From contig JAFDWH010000021.1 of assembly GCA_018268595.1 (NCBI GenBank), forward strand, positions 1 to 64,000: a stretch of 64,000 nucleotides of DNA. The letters run 5' to 3'. The stretch comes from Actinomycetota bacterium. GTDB lineage: Bacteria > Actinomycetota > Thermoleophilia > Solirubrobacterales > Solirubrobacteraceae. The translations under genes and the position numbers were made by a program. A model generated the notes under the pieces. The model worked only from the letters and a program-made list of their open reading frames with translations, had not been told where the DNA came from and did no database searches. Shown here in pieces: positions 17,896 to 26,212 of the stretch (positions within the stretch are counted from its first letter, which is position 1; every line of letters begins with the position of its first letter).

Positions 17896-19455
17896 ATGGA
17901 GGCAGGGAACGGGGCGCGCAGGCGCCGCCTGATCGAGCGCATCGCGGAGCTGAGCGCGGCCGAGCTGGCGCTGCTCGGCCTCGTCGCGCTCGTCGCCGCG
18001 GCCGGCGGCTTCCTGCTGTGCCGCACGGACCTGATCCCGGAGGGCCACAGCCCCGCGCCGACGGCCTTCTCCGATGTCGCCGAGCCGCAGGCCGGCGCGC
18101 TGGCCGCGCGCTTCCGCCCGTGGCTGCTGTTCGACCGCGGCGAGCTGTGGCGCCCGCTCGACGTGTCGTCCTTCCTGGCGGAGGGCGACCACCGCTTCTG
18201 CACCCGCGCCGCCGGCGCCGTCTCGTGCAGACCGCTGCCCGACGCGACCGCGTTCGACGACCTCGCCAGACCGGGAGCGAGCGCCGGCGCGGCGACCTAC
18301 CTCGACGTCGCAGGCAGCCGGCTCGCCGACTACCGCGGCCCGCAGCGGTGCGGGTCGCTCGACGACTGCGGGACGGGCGCGCGCTCGGCGATCTACTACC
18401 ACGCGACCGAGTCGAACGACCGCTTCTACCTCGACTACTGGTGGTTCCTGCGCTTCAACCACTTCGCGCGCTCGCACCCCGCGATCAGCTGCCGCGTCGG
18501 CGCGACACGCACGAACGGCGTGTGCGACGAGCACGAGGGCGACTGGGAGGGCGTCACCGTCGTCACGCCGCCGGACGACGACCAGCACGTCGACTATGTC
18601 GTCTACGCGGCGCACAAGGGCACGTTCCGCTACGCGGCGAGCACGCTGCAGCTCAGAGACGGCACGCGTCCGGTCGTGTACGTGGCGCAGGGCAGTCACG
18701 CCTCCTACCCGGCGCCGTGCAGGAGCGGCTGCCACCAGCCGCCCGGGCTCGCGGTCGACGGCGTGCTTGAGCTGCCGGAGGGGGACACCGACGGCACCAG
18801 ACCCTGGGCCCGCGACGGCGACGACTGCGTCGCGAACAGACCCGGCAGCTGCCTCGAGTCGCTCGCGCTGCAGCCGTGGAACCAGTGGCCCGGGCAGTGG
18901 GGCGCCGGCTGCGGGGACGCGTGCGGCGGCAACCCGGGCGCCAGCTCGCCGCGCTCGCCGGGATTGCAGCCGCGCTACCAGGCGCCGTGGTGCTCGACGC
19001 AGGGCGGCGCCTTCACGTGCGACAGCCGCGCGCTGCGCTGCGGCGACTGGCTCGGGCCGCAGGTCGTGCTGGTCGCGTGCGACCCGGGCGTGCTGTCGCA
19101 GAGCCAGCGCCGCAGCGACGCGCTCGCGCCCGGCCGGCTGGCGCTCGTCGTCGGCAGGACGGAGCGCTCGCAGGAGACGACCCCCGGCGTGGTGCAGGCG
19201 CTCGGCCCGCCGCTCAGACCGGGGGAGCAGGCGACGGTCGTCGCCGACGGCCCGGCGACGCAGATCCTCGTGCGCTCGGTGCAGGACGGCACGATCGCCG
19301 AGGACCGCTTCGTCGTGCCCGCCGCGAGAGCCGGGCAGCGGATCGCGATCACGGTCACCGCGGGCGCCGACGCGCCGCTCGTGCTGGCGGACGGCCAGCG
19401 CCCGGTCGAGCGCCGCCTCGTCACCGCGGCGACCGCGCCCGCACCCGCCGGTTGA
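17896..19455 (+). CDS. membrane-anchored Vps62-like protein
   Basis: 519 residues. A basic cytoplasmic N-terminus and one membrane helix (about 24-42, LALLGLVALVAAAGGFLL) put most of the protein outside the membrane. The extracellular part is Cys-rich (many C-x(5-15)-C pairs). It carries DEHEGDWEGVTVV and VVYVAQGSHASYP, the two conserved motifs of the Vps62/DUF946 family, which may form a metal or catalytic site. ATG 17896 has a good GGGAGGG six bases upstream. It directly follows ftsZ in the same direction but the family has no known division role. Function unknown. Confidence 0.65.
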   Translation: MEAGNGARRRRLIERIAELSAAELALLGLVALVAAAGGFLLCRTDLIPEGHSPAPTAFSDVAEPQAGALAARFRPWLLFDRGELWRPLDVSSFLAEGDHRFCTRAAGAVSCRPLPDATAFDDLARPGASAGAATYLDVAGSRLADYRGPQRCGSLDDCGTGARSAIYYHATESNDRFYLDYWWFLRFNHFARSHPAISCRVGATRTNGVCDEHEGDWEGVTVVTPPDDDQHVDYVVYAAHKGTFRYAASTLQLRDGTRPVVYVAQGSHASYPAPCRSGCHQPPGLAVDGVLELPEGDTDGTRPWARDGDDCVANRPGSCLESLALQPWNQWPGQWGAGCGDACGGNPGASSPRSPGLQPRYQAPWCSTQGGAFTCDSRALRCGDWLGPQVVLVACDPGVLSQSQRRSDALAPGRLALVVGRTERSQETTPGVVQALGPPLRPGEQATVVADGPATQILVRSVQDGTIAEDRFVVPAARAGQRIAITVTAGADAPLVLADGQRPVERRLVTAATAPAPAG

Positions 19456-19479
19456 CACATTCCCATATGGGTATACGAT
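19452..19479 (+). promoter_or_regulatory. promoter with palindromic operator for the ArsR/AHSA1 pair
   Basis: -35 TTGACA (19452-19457), 16-bp spacer, -10 TACGAT (19474-19479), which ends 7 nt before the ATG at 19487. The spacer contains the perfect palindrome CCCATATGGG (19462-19471). That is a natural operator for the ArsR-type dimer encoded immediately downstream. The TGA stop of the preceding gene lies inside the -35. Confidence 0.7.
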
Positions 19480-19486
19480 GCGCCGC

Positions 19487-19831
19487 ATGGCACGAGCGGC
19501 GACGACGGCGGACGTCTTCAACGCCGTCGCGGAGCCGCGGCGGCGCGCGATCGTGGACGCGCTCGCCGGCGGCGAGCGGCCGGTGACGGCGCTGGCGCAG
19601 GAGCTGGCGCTCGCGCAGCCGCAGGTCTCCAAGCACCTGCGCGTGCTGCGCGAGGTCGGCCTCGTCGCCGTGCGCGAGGCCGGCCGCCGGCGGCTCTACC
19701 GGCTCGACGCGCGCGCGCTCAAGCCGATCCACGACTGGGTGGCCGGCTACGAGCGCCTGTGGAGCGAGCGCTTCGAGCAGCTCGACGCCGTGCTGGACGA
19801 GCTCAAGAGCGAAGGAGGCGATGCGAGATGA
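19487..19831 (+). CDS. ArsR-family winged-helix repressor (SRPBCC-linked type)
   Basis: 114 residues from ATG 19487 (an in-frame ATG at 19478 would add three). Winged-helix fold: VFNAVAEPRRRAIVDALA, recognition helix LAQPQVSKHLRVLREVGLV, wing VREAGRRRLYRLD. No cysteine pair for metal sensing is visible. This subgroup is typically paired with an AHSA1/SRPBCC gene, as here (4-nt overlap), and autoregulates. Probably leaderless. Confidence 0.85.
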   Translation: MARAATTADVFNAVAEPRRRAIVDALAGGERPVTALAQELALAQPQVSKHLRVLREVGLVAVREAGRRRLYRLDARALKPIHDWVAGYERLWSERFEQLDAVLDELKSEGGDAR

Positions 19832-20310
19832 CGAGCAGCGGAACGGCGACGGTGACGTTGCCGACCGACGAGCAGATCATGGTCGTGCGGGAGTTCGACG
19901 CGCCGCGGGAGCTGGTCTTCCGCGCGTGGACCGAGCCGGACCTCGTGCGCCGCTGGTGGCACGCGAACCGCGGCGAGATCCGCTCGATCGAGATCGACCT
20001 GCGCGTCGGCGGGCGCTGGCGCTACGTGATGGTCACGCCCGAGGGCCAGGAGGTCGCCTTCCACGGGATCTACCGCGAGGTCGTGCCGGGCGAGCGGCTC
20101 GTCGCGACCGAGGTCTACGAGGGCATGCCCGACGCGGAGGCCGTCACGACCGTGACGTTCACCGAGGACGACGGCCGCACGACCGTGACGCTGCTCGTCC
20201 AGCACGCGCGCAAGGAGCACCGCGACGCGCACGTCGCCTCCGGGATGGAGGACGGCCTGCAGGACGCGCTCGACCTGCTCGAGCAGGTCGCGCAGTCGCT
20301 CGACCGCTGA
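19828..20310 (+). CDS. AHSA1/SRPBCC domain protein
   Basis: 160 residues with the START-like hydrophobic-cavity fold: VREFDAPRELVFRAWTEPDLVRRWW at the start, GGRWRYVM in the middle and a long C-terminal helix. The family binds hydrophobic ligands; the specific ligand is unknown. Translationally coupled to the ArsR gene upstream, so expression likely rises when the repressor leaves its operator. Converges on ilvD with 13 nt between stops. Confidence 0.85.
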   Translation: MTSSGTATVTLPTDEQIMVVREFDAPRELVFRAWTEPDLVRRWWHANRGEIRSIEIDLRVGGRWRYVMVTPEGQEVAFHGIYREVVPGERLVATEVYEGMPDAEAVTTVTFTEDDGRTTVTLLVQHARKEHRDAHVASGMEDGLQDALDLLEQVAQSLDR

Positions 20311-20323
20311 CGCGCGCGCCCGG

Positions 20324-22219
20324 CTACGCGACCGGCGCGTCCGCGCCGGTCCGCGCCGCCACCGCGACTGCCCGCTCGACCCGCTCGACGTCGCGCACGG
20401 CGCCCGTGTCGGCCGAGGTCGCCATCGCCGCGTACGCGCGCAGCGCGGGGGAGACCGCACGCTCGCGCGCGACCGGCGCGTAGCCGCCCGCCTCCTCGAG
20501 TGCGCGGCGGCGCGCGGCCAGCTCCGCGTCGGCGACCTCGAGCGAGATTGTGCGCGCCGGGATGTCGATCGCGATCGTGTCGCCGTTCTCGACCAGCGCG
20601 ATCGCGCCGCCCGACGCGGCCTCGGGCGAGACGTGCCCGATCGACAGGCCGGAGGTGCCGCCGGAGAAGCGCCCGTCGGTGATCAGCGCGCAGTCTCTCC
20701 CGAGCCCGCGGCCCTTCAGGTAGGAGGTCGGGTAGAGCATCTCCTGCATGCCCGGGCCGCCGCGCGGGCCCTCGTAGCGGATCACGACCACGTCGCCGGG
20801 TCTGACCCCGTCGGCGAGGATCAGCTCGACCGCGTCCTCCTGCGACTCGACCACGACCGCCGGGCCGCTGAAGCGCAGGATCGACTCGTCCACGCCGGCC
20901 GTCTTCACGACGCAGCCGCGCTCGGCGAGGTTGCCGTAGAGGATCGCGAGGCCGCCCTCGACCGAGTAGGCGTGGTCGAGGTCGCGGATGCAGCCGTCGG
21001 CCGCGTCGAGGTCGAGCGACTCCCACCGCTCCGACTGCGAGAACGCGCTCGCGGACCGCCTGCAGCCGGGCGCCGCGTGGAACAGCTCCACCGCGCGCTC
21101 GCTGGGCTTCCCCCCGCGCACGTCCCACTCGCCGAGCCAGGCGTCGATGTCGCGCGCGTGCACGCTCGTGACGTCCTCGTTGAGCAACCCGCCGCGGCGC
21201 AGCTCGCCGAGGATCGCGGGGATGCCGCCGGCGCGGTGCACGTCCTCCATCAGGTACGTGCCGTTCGGCGCGACCTTGCAGATGCACGGCACGCGGCGCG
21301 AGAGCGCGTCGATGTCGGCCATCGTGAAGTCGACCTCGGCCTCCTGCGCGGCGGCGAGCAGGTGCAGGATCGTGTTGGTCGAGCCGCCCATCGCGATGTC
21401 GAGCGTCATCGCGTTCTCGAACGCCTCGCGCGTGGCGACCGAGCGCGGCAGCACCGACGCGTCGTCGTCCTCGTACCAGCGCTTCGCGATCTCCACCACC
21501 GCCCGGCCGGCGTCCTCGTACAGCTGCCGGCGCGCGGTGTGCGTCGCGAGCGTCGAGCCGTTGCCGGGCAGCGAGAGCCCGAGCGCCTCGGTCAGGCAGT
21601 TCATCGAGTTGGCGGTGAACATGCCGGAGCAGGAGCCGCACGTCGGGCAGGCGGCCTCCTCGATCAGGTCCATGTCGGCGTCGCTGACGCTGGGGGAGAC
21701 GGCCTCCGCCATCGCGGTGATGAGGTTCAGGCCCTTGCGGACGGTGCCGTCCACGAGCGTCGCGACGCCGCCCTCCATCGGGCCGCCGGAGACGAACACG
21801 GTCGGGATGTTCAGCCGCAGCGCGGCGTTCAGCATCCCGGGCGTGATCTTGTCGCAGTTCGAGATGCAGATCAGCGCGTCGGCGCAGTGCGCCTGCACCA
21901 TGTACTCGACGCTGTCGGCGATCAGGTCGCGCGAGGGGAGCGAGTAGAGCATCCCGCCGTGGCCCATCGCGATCCCGTCGTCGACCGCGATCGTGTTGAA
22001 CTCGCGCGGCACGCCACCGGCCGCGTGGACCGCCTCGGCGACGACCTCGCCGACCGGCTTGAGGTGCGTGTGGCCGGGGACGAACTGCGTGTAGGAGTTC
22101 GCGACCGCGACGATCGGCTTGCCGAAGTCCTCGCGGGCGACGCCGGCGGCGCGCAGCAGCGCGCGTGCGCCGGCCATGTTGCGGCCGTGGGTGACGGTGC
22201 GGGAGCGGAGAGCGGGCAT
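20324..22219 (-). CDS. ilvD: dihydroxy-acid dehydratase IlvD
   Basis: 631 residues. Iron-sulfur dehydratase of valine, leucine and isoleucine synthesis. Cluster-ligand cysteines sit in [11 protein letters not shown] and [33 protein letters not shown] is the conserved C-terminal motif. Slightly longer than typical (560-615). On this strand TAGTGT (22232-22227) ends 7 nt before the ATG, so it is probably leaderless. It shares its promoter region with the divergent TetR gene. Confidence 0.95.
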   Translation of the reverse strand: MPALRSRTVTHGRNMAGARALLRAAGVAREDFGKPIVAVANSYTQFVPGHTHLKPVGEVVAEAVHAAGGVPREFNTIAVDDGIAMGHGGMLYSLPSRDLIADSVEYMVQAHCADALICISNCDKITPGMLNAALRLNIPTVFVSGGPMEGGVATLVDGTVRKGLNLITAMAEAVSPSVSDADMDLIEEAACPTCGSCSGMFTANSMNCLTEALGLSLPGNGSTLATHTARRQLYEDAGRAVVEIAKRWYEDDDASVLPRSVATREAFENAMTLDIAMGGSTNTILHLLAAAQEAEVDFTMADIDALSRRVPCICKVAPNGTYLMEDVHRAGGIPAILGELRRGGLLNEDVTSVHARDIDAWLGEWDVRGGKPSERAVELFHAAPGCRRSASAFSQSERWESLDLDAADGCIRDLDHAYSVEGGLAILYGNLAERGCVVKTAGVDESILRFSGPAVVVESQEDAVELILADGVRPGDVVVIRYEGPRGGPGMQEMLYPTSYLKGRGLGRDCALITDGRFSGGTSGLSIGHVSPEAASGGAIALVENGDTIAIDIPARTISLEVADAELAARRRALEEAGGYAPVARERAVSPALRAYAAMATSADTGAVRDVERVERAVAVAARTGADAPVA

Positions 22220-22225
22220 GGCGTC

Positions 22226-22232
22226 TACACTA
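22226..22232. promoter_or_regulatory. overlapping divergent -10 elements, ilvD / TetR gene
   Basis: TACACT (22226-22231, plus) ends 6 nt before the TetR ATG. TAGTGT (22232-22227, minus) ends 7 nt before the ilvD ATG. The two hexamers share five base pairs within an 18-bp space between divergent start codons. RNA polymerase could therefore initiate only one way at a time. Confidence 0.65.
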
Positions 22233-22237
22233 GCGGA

Positions 22238-22798
22238 ATGGCCATTCCGGTGCCACTGCCCTGGGCCGCGCTGACCGCGGCGGAGAAGCGCTCGCGCGCG
22301 CTCGCGGTCGCCGACGAGCTGTTCGCGCGCGAGGGCACCGCCGTCTCGATGCCGGTGCTGGCCGAGGCGATCGGCGCCGGCGTCGGCAGCATCTACCGCC
22401 AGGTCGGCACGAAGGACGAGCTGATCGCGGCGCTCGTGATCGCGCGCGCGCAGGTGCTGCGCGAGCGCTTCCACGCCGCGCTCGACGCCGACGACGCGTG
22501 GGCGGCGCTGACGCGCGCGACGCACGCGACGGTCGACGACTGCATCGCCGACGCGCTCTCGCAGACCGCGTGGGACGAGGCGGCGTTCGCGAGCGAGGCC
22601 GTGCGCGCCGCGCGCGCCGGCGCGACCGACGCGCTCGCCGCCCTGGTCGAGCGCGCCCGCGACGCCGGCGCGCTGCGCGACGACGCGACGCACGAGGACC
22701 TCCGCCTCGTCTTCTGCGCGCTGCGCGAGCTGGCCGGCATCGGGCCCGAGTCCGCGCACCGGCTCGCCGAGCTGGTGCTGCGCGGCATGCGCGGCTGA
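22238..22798 (+). CDS. TetR-family transcriptional regulator
   Basis: 186 residues. N-terminal TetR helix-turn-helix (residues about 15-60; [28 protein letters not shown]), then an Ala-rich helical ligand-binding domain without a recognisable ligand type. It is divergent from ilvD with only 18 bp between start codons, so binding to its own promoter would also control ilvD. No clear palindrome larger than the -10 overlap is seen. Confidence 0.88.
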   Translation: MAIPVPLPWAALTAAEKRSRALAVADELFAREGTAVSMPVLAEAIGAGVGSIYRQVGTKDELIAALVIARAQVLRERFHAALDADDAWAALTRATHATVDDCIADALSQTAWDEAAFASEAVRAARAGATDALAALVERARDAGALRDDATHEDLRLVFCALRELAGIGPESAHRLAELVLRGMRG

Positions 22799-22823
22799 GC
22801 TGCCGCGAGCAGGAGGGGCCCGC

Positions 22824-23222
22824 TCAGCCGGTCGCGTCCAGCTCGGCGGCGAGCGCGGCGACGCGCCGGGCGATCTCGTCACGGGTCGCGCGCACGTCGG
22901 CGAGCGGGCGACCTTTCGGATCGGGGAGCTGCCAGTCGACGTAGCGCTTGCCGGGCACGTACGGGCAGGCGTCGCCGCAGCCCATCGTGACGACCACGTC
23001 GGCCTGCTCGGCCAGCGCGCGCGTGAGGCGCTGTGGCCGGCGGTCGGAGAGGTCGATCCCCAGCTCGCGCATGACCTCCACGACCTCTGCGTGGACGCGC
23101 TCGGCCGGCGTCGTGCCGGCGCTGAGCGCTCGGTGGCGGCCGCCGGCGGCCTGCTCGAACAGGGCGGCGCTCATCTGCGAGCGGCCGGCGTTGTGGAGAC
23201 AGACGAACAGCGCGGTCGCCAT
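22824..23222 (-). CDS. arsC: arsenate reductase, low-MW phosphatase type
   Basis: 132 residues. The phosphatase loop is close to the N-terminus: [15 protein letters not shown] matches C-x5-[14 protein letters not shown] and the [24 protein letters not shown] segment with further cysteines are typical of thioredoxin/mycothiol-linked arsenate reductases. It reduces arsenate to arsenite. Shares one base with the aquaporin stop (TGATG) as the last gene of arsR-aqp-arsC. Confidence 0.9.
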   Translation of the reverse strand: MATALFVCLHNAGRSQMSAALFEQAAGGRHRALSAGTTPAERVHAEVVEVMRELGIDLSDRRPQRLTRALAEQADVVVTMGCGDACPYVPGKRYVDWQLPDPKGRPLADVRATRDEIARRVAALAAELDATG

Positions 23223-23926
23223 CAGCGCGTCTGCGCCACATTGGCCGGGCGCGGATGCTCGCCGCGCACGAGCTGGTACGCGAGCGCGCCGAGCGCGGCG
23301 CCGACGACGGGGCCGACGACGTAGATCCAGAAGTCGTGCCACGTGCCTGAGGCGAGCGCCGGCCCGAACGAGCGCGCCGGGTTCATCGACGCGCCGGTGA
23401 TCGGGCCGCCGAACAGCGCGTCGAGCCCGACCGTCCCGCCGATCGCGAGCGCAGCGGCGGCGCCGACCGCGCGCGTGTCGGTCGCGACCGCGACGATCAC
23501 GAACATCAGGAACGCCGACAGCACGATCTCGTAGAGCAGCGCCGTGCCCGTGCCGACGCTCGGGAGCGTCGCGCCCAAGTGCGCCGGCTTTGCGCTCCAG
23601 GCGGCGAGCAGCACGAACGCGGCGGCGGTCGCGCCGGCGAGCTGCGCGGCGACGTATGCGAGCGCGTCGCGCAGCGGGAAGTGCCGCGTCAGCGTGAACG
23701 CGAGGGTGACGGCAGGATTGATGTGCGCGCCCGACAGGTGCCCGGTCGCATAGATCATCGCCATGATCACCAGGCCAAAGGTCGCGCTGACGCCGACGCC
23801 GCCGAGCGCTCCGGCGTGGACCGTGTTCGCGACGATCGCACCGCAGCCGGCGAACACCAGCGCGAACGCCGCCAGCCCTTCGGCGAGCGCCCGGCGCGCG
23901 AGCCCGGGACGCTCCCTCACAGCCAT
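23222..23926 (-). CDS. MIP-family aquaporin, probable arsenite channel (AqpS-like)
   Basis: 234 residues with six membrane helices and the two half-helix motifs GAHINPAVT and GASMNPARS (both NPA intact). ATG 23926 gives MAVRERPGLARRALAEGL and overlaps the end of the ArsR gene by 10 nt. Lying between an ArsR sensor and arsenate reductase, it occupies the place of an arsenite pump. Such arrangements let arsenite formed by ArsC flow out by gradient, as known for rhizobial AqpS. Role inferred from context. Confidence 0.85.
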   Translation of the reverse strand: MAVRERPGLARRALAEGLAAFALVFAGCGAIVANTVHAGALGGVGVSATFGLVIMAMIYATGHLSGAHINPAVTLAFTLTRHFPLRDALAYVAAQLAGATAAAFVLLAAWSAKPAHLGATLPSVGTGTALLYEIVLSAFLMFVIVAVATDTRAVGAAAALAIGGTVGLDALFGGPITGASMNPARSFGPALASGTWHDFWIYVVGPVVGAALGALAYQLVRGEHPRPANVAQTR

Positions 23927-24267
23927 CTGCGCAGCTCCTCCAACGCGTCGGGCAGGACGTAGTAGTAGGCCCACAGGCCGCGCCGCTCGACGCCGAGGAT
24001 GCCGGCCTCGCGCAGCTTGCGCAGGTGGTGCGAGAGCGTCGGCTGAGAGATGTCGAACAGCGGCTCCAGCTCGCACACGCAGACCTCGCCCGCATGCCCG
24101 CGCAACACGTCCACGAGCTGCACCCGGACCGGATCGGCGAGCGCCTTCGCCACCGCCGCGATCCGCTCGGCCCCGGCCGCATCGACCTCGGGCAGGACGA
24201 CCGGCTCGCAGCAGCGCTCGCCCGCACCGCGCTTCGCCTTCGGCGCGATCGTTATATCGACACTCAT
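23917..24267 (-). CDS. arsR: ArsR arsenite-responsive repressor
   Basis: 116 residues, winged helix. The metal-binding motif VCVCELEPLF in the DNA-binding helix region matches the classical ELCVCDL As(III) site, and an additional Cys-Cys pair sits at residues 19-20. LSHHLRKLREAG is the recognition helix. On the minus strand TAGCGT (24280-24275) ends 7 nt before the ATG; leaderless promoter and autorepression are likely. Heads the arsenic operon. Confidence 0.92.
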   Translation of the reverse strand: MSVDITIAPKAKRGAGERCCEPVVLPEVDAAGAERIAAVAKALADPVRVQLVDVLRGHAGEVCVCELEPLFDISQPTLSHHLRKLREAGILGVERRGLWAYYYVLPDALEELRRWL

Positions 24268-24290
24268 GAATGGAACGCTAGCGCGTCGGC

Positions 24291-24491
24291 ATGTCGTTGC
24301 GCCGCCCGGTGCGCCCGGTACACGACAACCTGGCGAGGGCCGCGCGGCTGTCAGCCGCCGGGGTCGACGTCGATCTCCGCATCTACCCCGCCTCGCCGCA
24401 CGGCTTCGCCGCCCACCCGACGCCGATGGCGCAGGCCGCGCGCGACGACGTCGAGGCGTGGCTCGGCGACCGCTTGCGTGCAGCCCGCTGA
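24291..24491 (+). pseudogene. C-terminal remnant of an alpha/beta-hydrolase (esterase/lipase)
   Basis: The 66-codon frame reads DNLARAARLSAAGVDVDLRI then YPASPHGFAAHPTPMAQAAR, which is the C-terminal segment of hydrolase-fold-3 esterases including the catalytic His (SPHGF). The nucleophile elbow, oxyanion HGGG and Asp parts are absent. No promoter signature or RBS is visible. Read as the surviving tail of a gene deleted when the neighbouring ars or toxin-antitoxin genes arrived. Confidence 0.7.
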
Positions 24492-24493
24492 GA

Positions 24494-24931
24494 TCAGGGG
24501 CTGTCGCGCGTCGCGTCGGCCGGAAGCAGCGTGAAGCTGCCGCCGCCGAGCGGCGTCACAGCGCGAAAATGGCGCTCGTCGAAGCTGAGGATCCGCTTCG
24601 TCTCATACCGATGGGCGAGCACGACGAGCGCACAGTCGACGAGCCCGAGGCTCAGATCGGCGTAGCGCGATTCGAGGTCGGCGACGGTCGCGTAGTCGTC
24701 CCGTTCGAGTGCCGCGACGGTGAAGCGGCCGGCGGCAAGGTCGGAGAGGAACGCGCGTCGAGCGGAGTCGCCGAGTCGTTGTCCGAGCAGGTAGTCGATT
24801 TCGGCGGTTGTCGGCGCGGGGATGACGAGCGATCCCGGCTCGTCCTGGATCGCCGCGAGGATCGCGGCGCGGCGCGGCTCGCCGGCGTCGGCGAGCGCGA
24901 CGAGTGGGGCGGTGTCGATGAGCAGCGTCAA
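24494..24931 (-). CDS. PIN-domain ribonuclease toxin (VapC family)
   Basis: 145 residues. PIN acidic residues are visible: Asp in LLIDTAPLVALAD, Glu in TAEIDYLL, Asp in LVDCALVVLA and Asp in LSFDERHF. VapC toxins are Mg-dependent RNases. The start is TTG, overlapping the antitoxin stop (TTGA), so toxin translation depends on antitoxin translation and is weak. Second gene of the module. Confidence 0.88.
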   Translation of the reverse strand: MTLLIDTAPLVALADAGEPRRAAILAAIQDEPGSLVIPAPTTAEIDYLLGQRLGDSARRAFLSDLAAGRFTVAALERDDYATVADLESRYADLSLGLVDCALVVLAHRYETKRILSFDERHFRAVTPLGGGSFTLLPADATRDSP

Positions 24932-25164
24932 GCGCCGAAGCCGTCGAGCAGCTCGTGCTCGGGGATCTCCGAGATCGGGCGTGCGTCGCTGTCGATGCGA
25001 CGGAAGCCGGCGGCGAGCGCGAAGCTGCGGTCACGGGAAGAGGGCAGCCGATAGGCGGCAATCGCCTCCCGCAGGATCTCGGCCTGCGGTCGACCGGCCT
25101 CGCGCGCCAGCGCGGCAAGGCGCTCGGCCTGCCGGTCATCGAGGTAAACACTCGTCTTGCGCAC
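24928..25164 (-). CDS. ribbon-helix-helix antitoxin (CopG type)
   Basis: 78 residues: N-terminal ribbon-helix-helix (VRKTSVYLDDRQAERLAALAREA) and an acidic toxin-binding C-terminus (ISEIPEHELLDGF). GTG 25164 is chosen over an upstream ATG (25182) because TACAAT (25176-25171, minus) ends 6 nt before the GTG. Pairs with the PIN toxin. Confidence 0.85.
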   Translation of the reverse strand: MRKTSVYLDDRQAERLAALAREAGRPQAEILREAIAAYRLPSSRDRSFALAAGFRRIDSDARPISEIPEHELLDGFGA

Positions 25165-25238
25165 ACCCTCATTGTAGGGCATGACGTAGGGCGCCACCGG
25201 AACCTCGGCGCGAGAACCGGCGTGATGCGGATGGCTGG

Positions 25239-26105
25239 CTACGCCCGCGGCCGCGTCTCGCGCGTGAGCCGCTCGGCCTCGCTCACGGGGTCGCGGGAGA
25301 GGTGCTGTGCGCCGAGCCGCGCGGCGAGCGCGGGCGTGGCTCCGGCCCCCGCGAGCGCGAGCGGCACGTCGTCGGCGACGCTCCCGAGCTCGGCAGAGCA
25401 GGCGGCGAGGCGCTCCGGCGCTGTCGCGCTGAGGACGAACGCGTCGGCGGGCAGCTCGCGGGCGATTCCGGCCGCGGTGGCGATCGGCGTGTCGGCGCCG
25501 AGATAGGTGATCCGCCAGCCGCGCGCGCGCAGCGCGAGGCCGAAGGCGATCAGCGGCAGGTCGTGCAGCTCTCCCGGCACGCACGCCAGCACCGCACGCG
25601 GGCCGGCGCCGCCATCCCACCCTCGTGCGAGGCCGAGCAGTCGCCCGCGCAGCACGTTGGAAGCGAAGTGCTCCTGTGCGATGGACGCCTCGCCGCGCTC
25701 CCAGCGGGAACCCAGCTCGGCGAGGTAGGGGAGGATCAGCTCGGTCAGGACGGCATCGACCGTCAGGCTTGCCAGTGCCCGGTCGACGACGGCGTGCGCC
25801 ATCGCGTCGTCGAAGCGATCGAGCGCCTCGCGCAGGTCTGCCAGTTGCGCCGAGCCGTTCTGCTTGGGCACCGACGGGGCCGGGCCGGCGAGCGCGAGGG
25901 CGGCGGCCTCGGCCGCGGACAGGCCCGAGGCCAGGTGGGACTGCATCGCGCGCAAGCGCAGCAGGTCGGCCTCGGAGTACAGCCGGTAGCCGCCGTTCGA
26001 GCGGCTCGGCTCGAGCAGCGCGTAGCGCCGCTCCCAGGCACGCAGCAGCTCTGGTGCGATCCCCGTGCGCCGACTCAGCTCGCCGATCCGCATGTAGCCC
26101 GCCAT
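25239..26105 (-). CDS. MerR-family B12-binding regulator (CarH/LitR-like photoreceptor)
   Basis: 288 residues: MerR helix-turn-helix (5-75; RIGELSRRTGIAPELLRAWE), a helical cobalamin-capping domain (about 95-160) and a Rossmann B12 domain (170-288). W135-x9-E145-H146 and the lower-ligand ExH (Glu179, His181) fit the CarH motif. Recalled Thermus CarH residues (Trp131, Glu141, His142, His177) map with a constant offset of 4. The residue equivalent to its His132 is Glu136 here. TACACT (26118-26113) ends 7 nt before the ATG. Probably a light- and B12-controlled repressor; divergent from the DUF378-fasciclin operon. Confidence 0.82.
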   Translation of the reverse strand: MAGYMRIGELSRRTGIAPELLRAWERRYALLEPSRSNGGYRLYSEADLLRLRAMQSHLASGLSAAEAAALALAGPAPSVPKQNGSAQLADLREALDRFDDAMAHAVVDRALASLTVDAVLTELILPYLAELGSRWERGEASIAQEHFASNVLRGRLLGLARGWDGGAGPRAVLACVPGELHDLPLIAFGLALRARGWRITYLGADTPIATAAGIARELPADAFVLSATAPERLAACSAELGSVADDVPLALAGAGATPALAARLGAQHLSRDPVSEAERLTRETRPRA

Positions 26106-26112
26106 GGTCAGG

Positions 26113-26166
26113 AGTGTAACAGACCTTAGACAAACACTTGACAGAGATGGGTCAGGTCCTTACCTT
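26113..26166. promoter_or_regulatory. divergent promoter region, B12 regulator / DUF378 operon
   Basis: Plus strand: -35 TTGACA (26138-26143), 17-bp spacer, -10 TACCTT (26161-26166), with a 5' UTR of about 40 nt and a Shine-Dalgarno (GAAAGGG). Minus strand: TACACT (26118-26113), leaderless for the regulator. The AT-richer stretch between holds GTAACAGACC and CAAACACTTGACAG, the likely operator area. A second TCCTTA follows at about 26177. Exact operator not resolved. Confidence 0.6.
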
Positions 26167-26212
26167 GCGTTGCAGATCCTTATACGAACCCTCTACAACG
26201 AAAGGGATCGCA

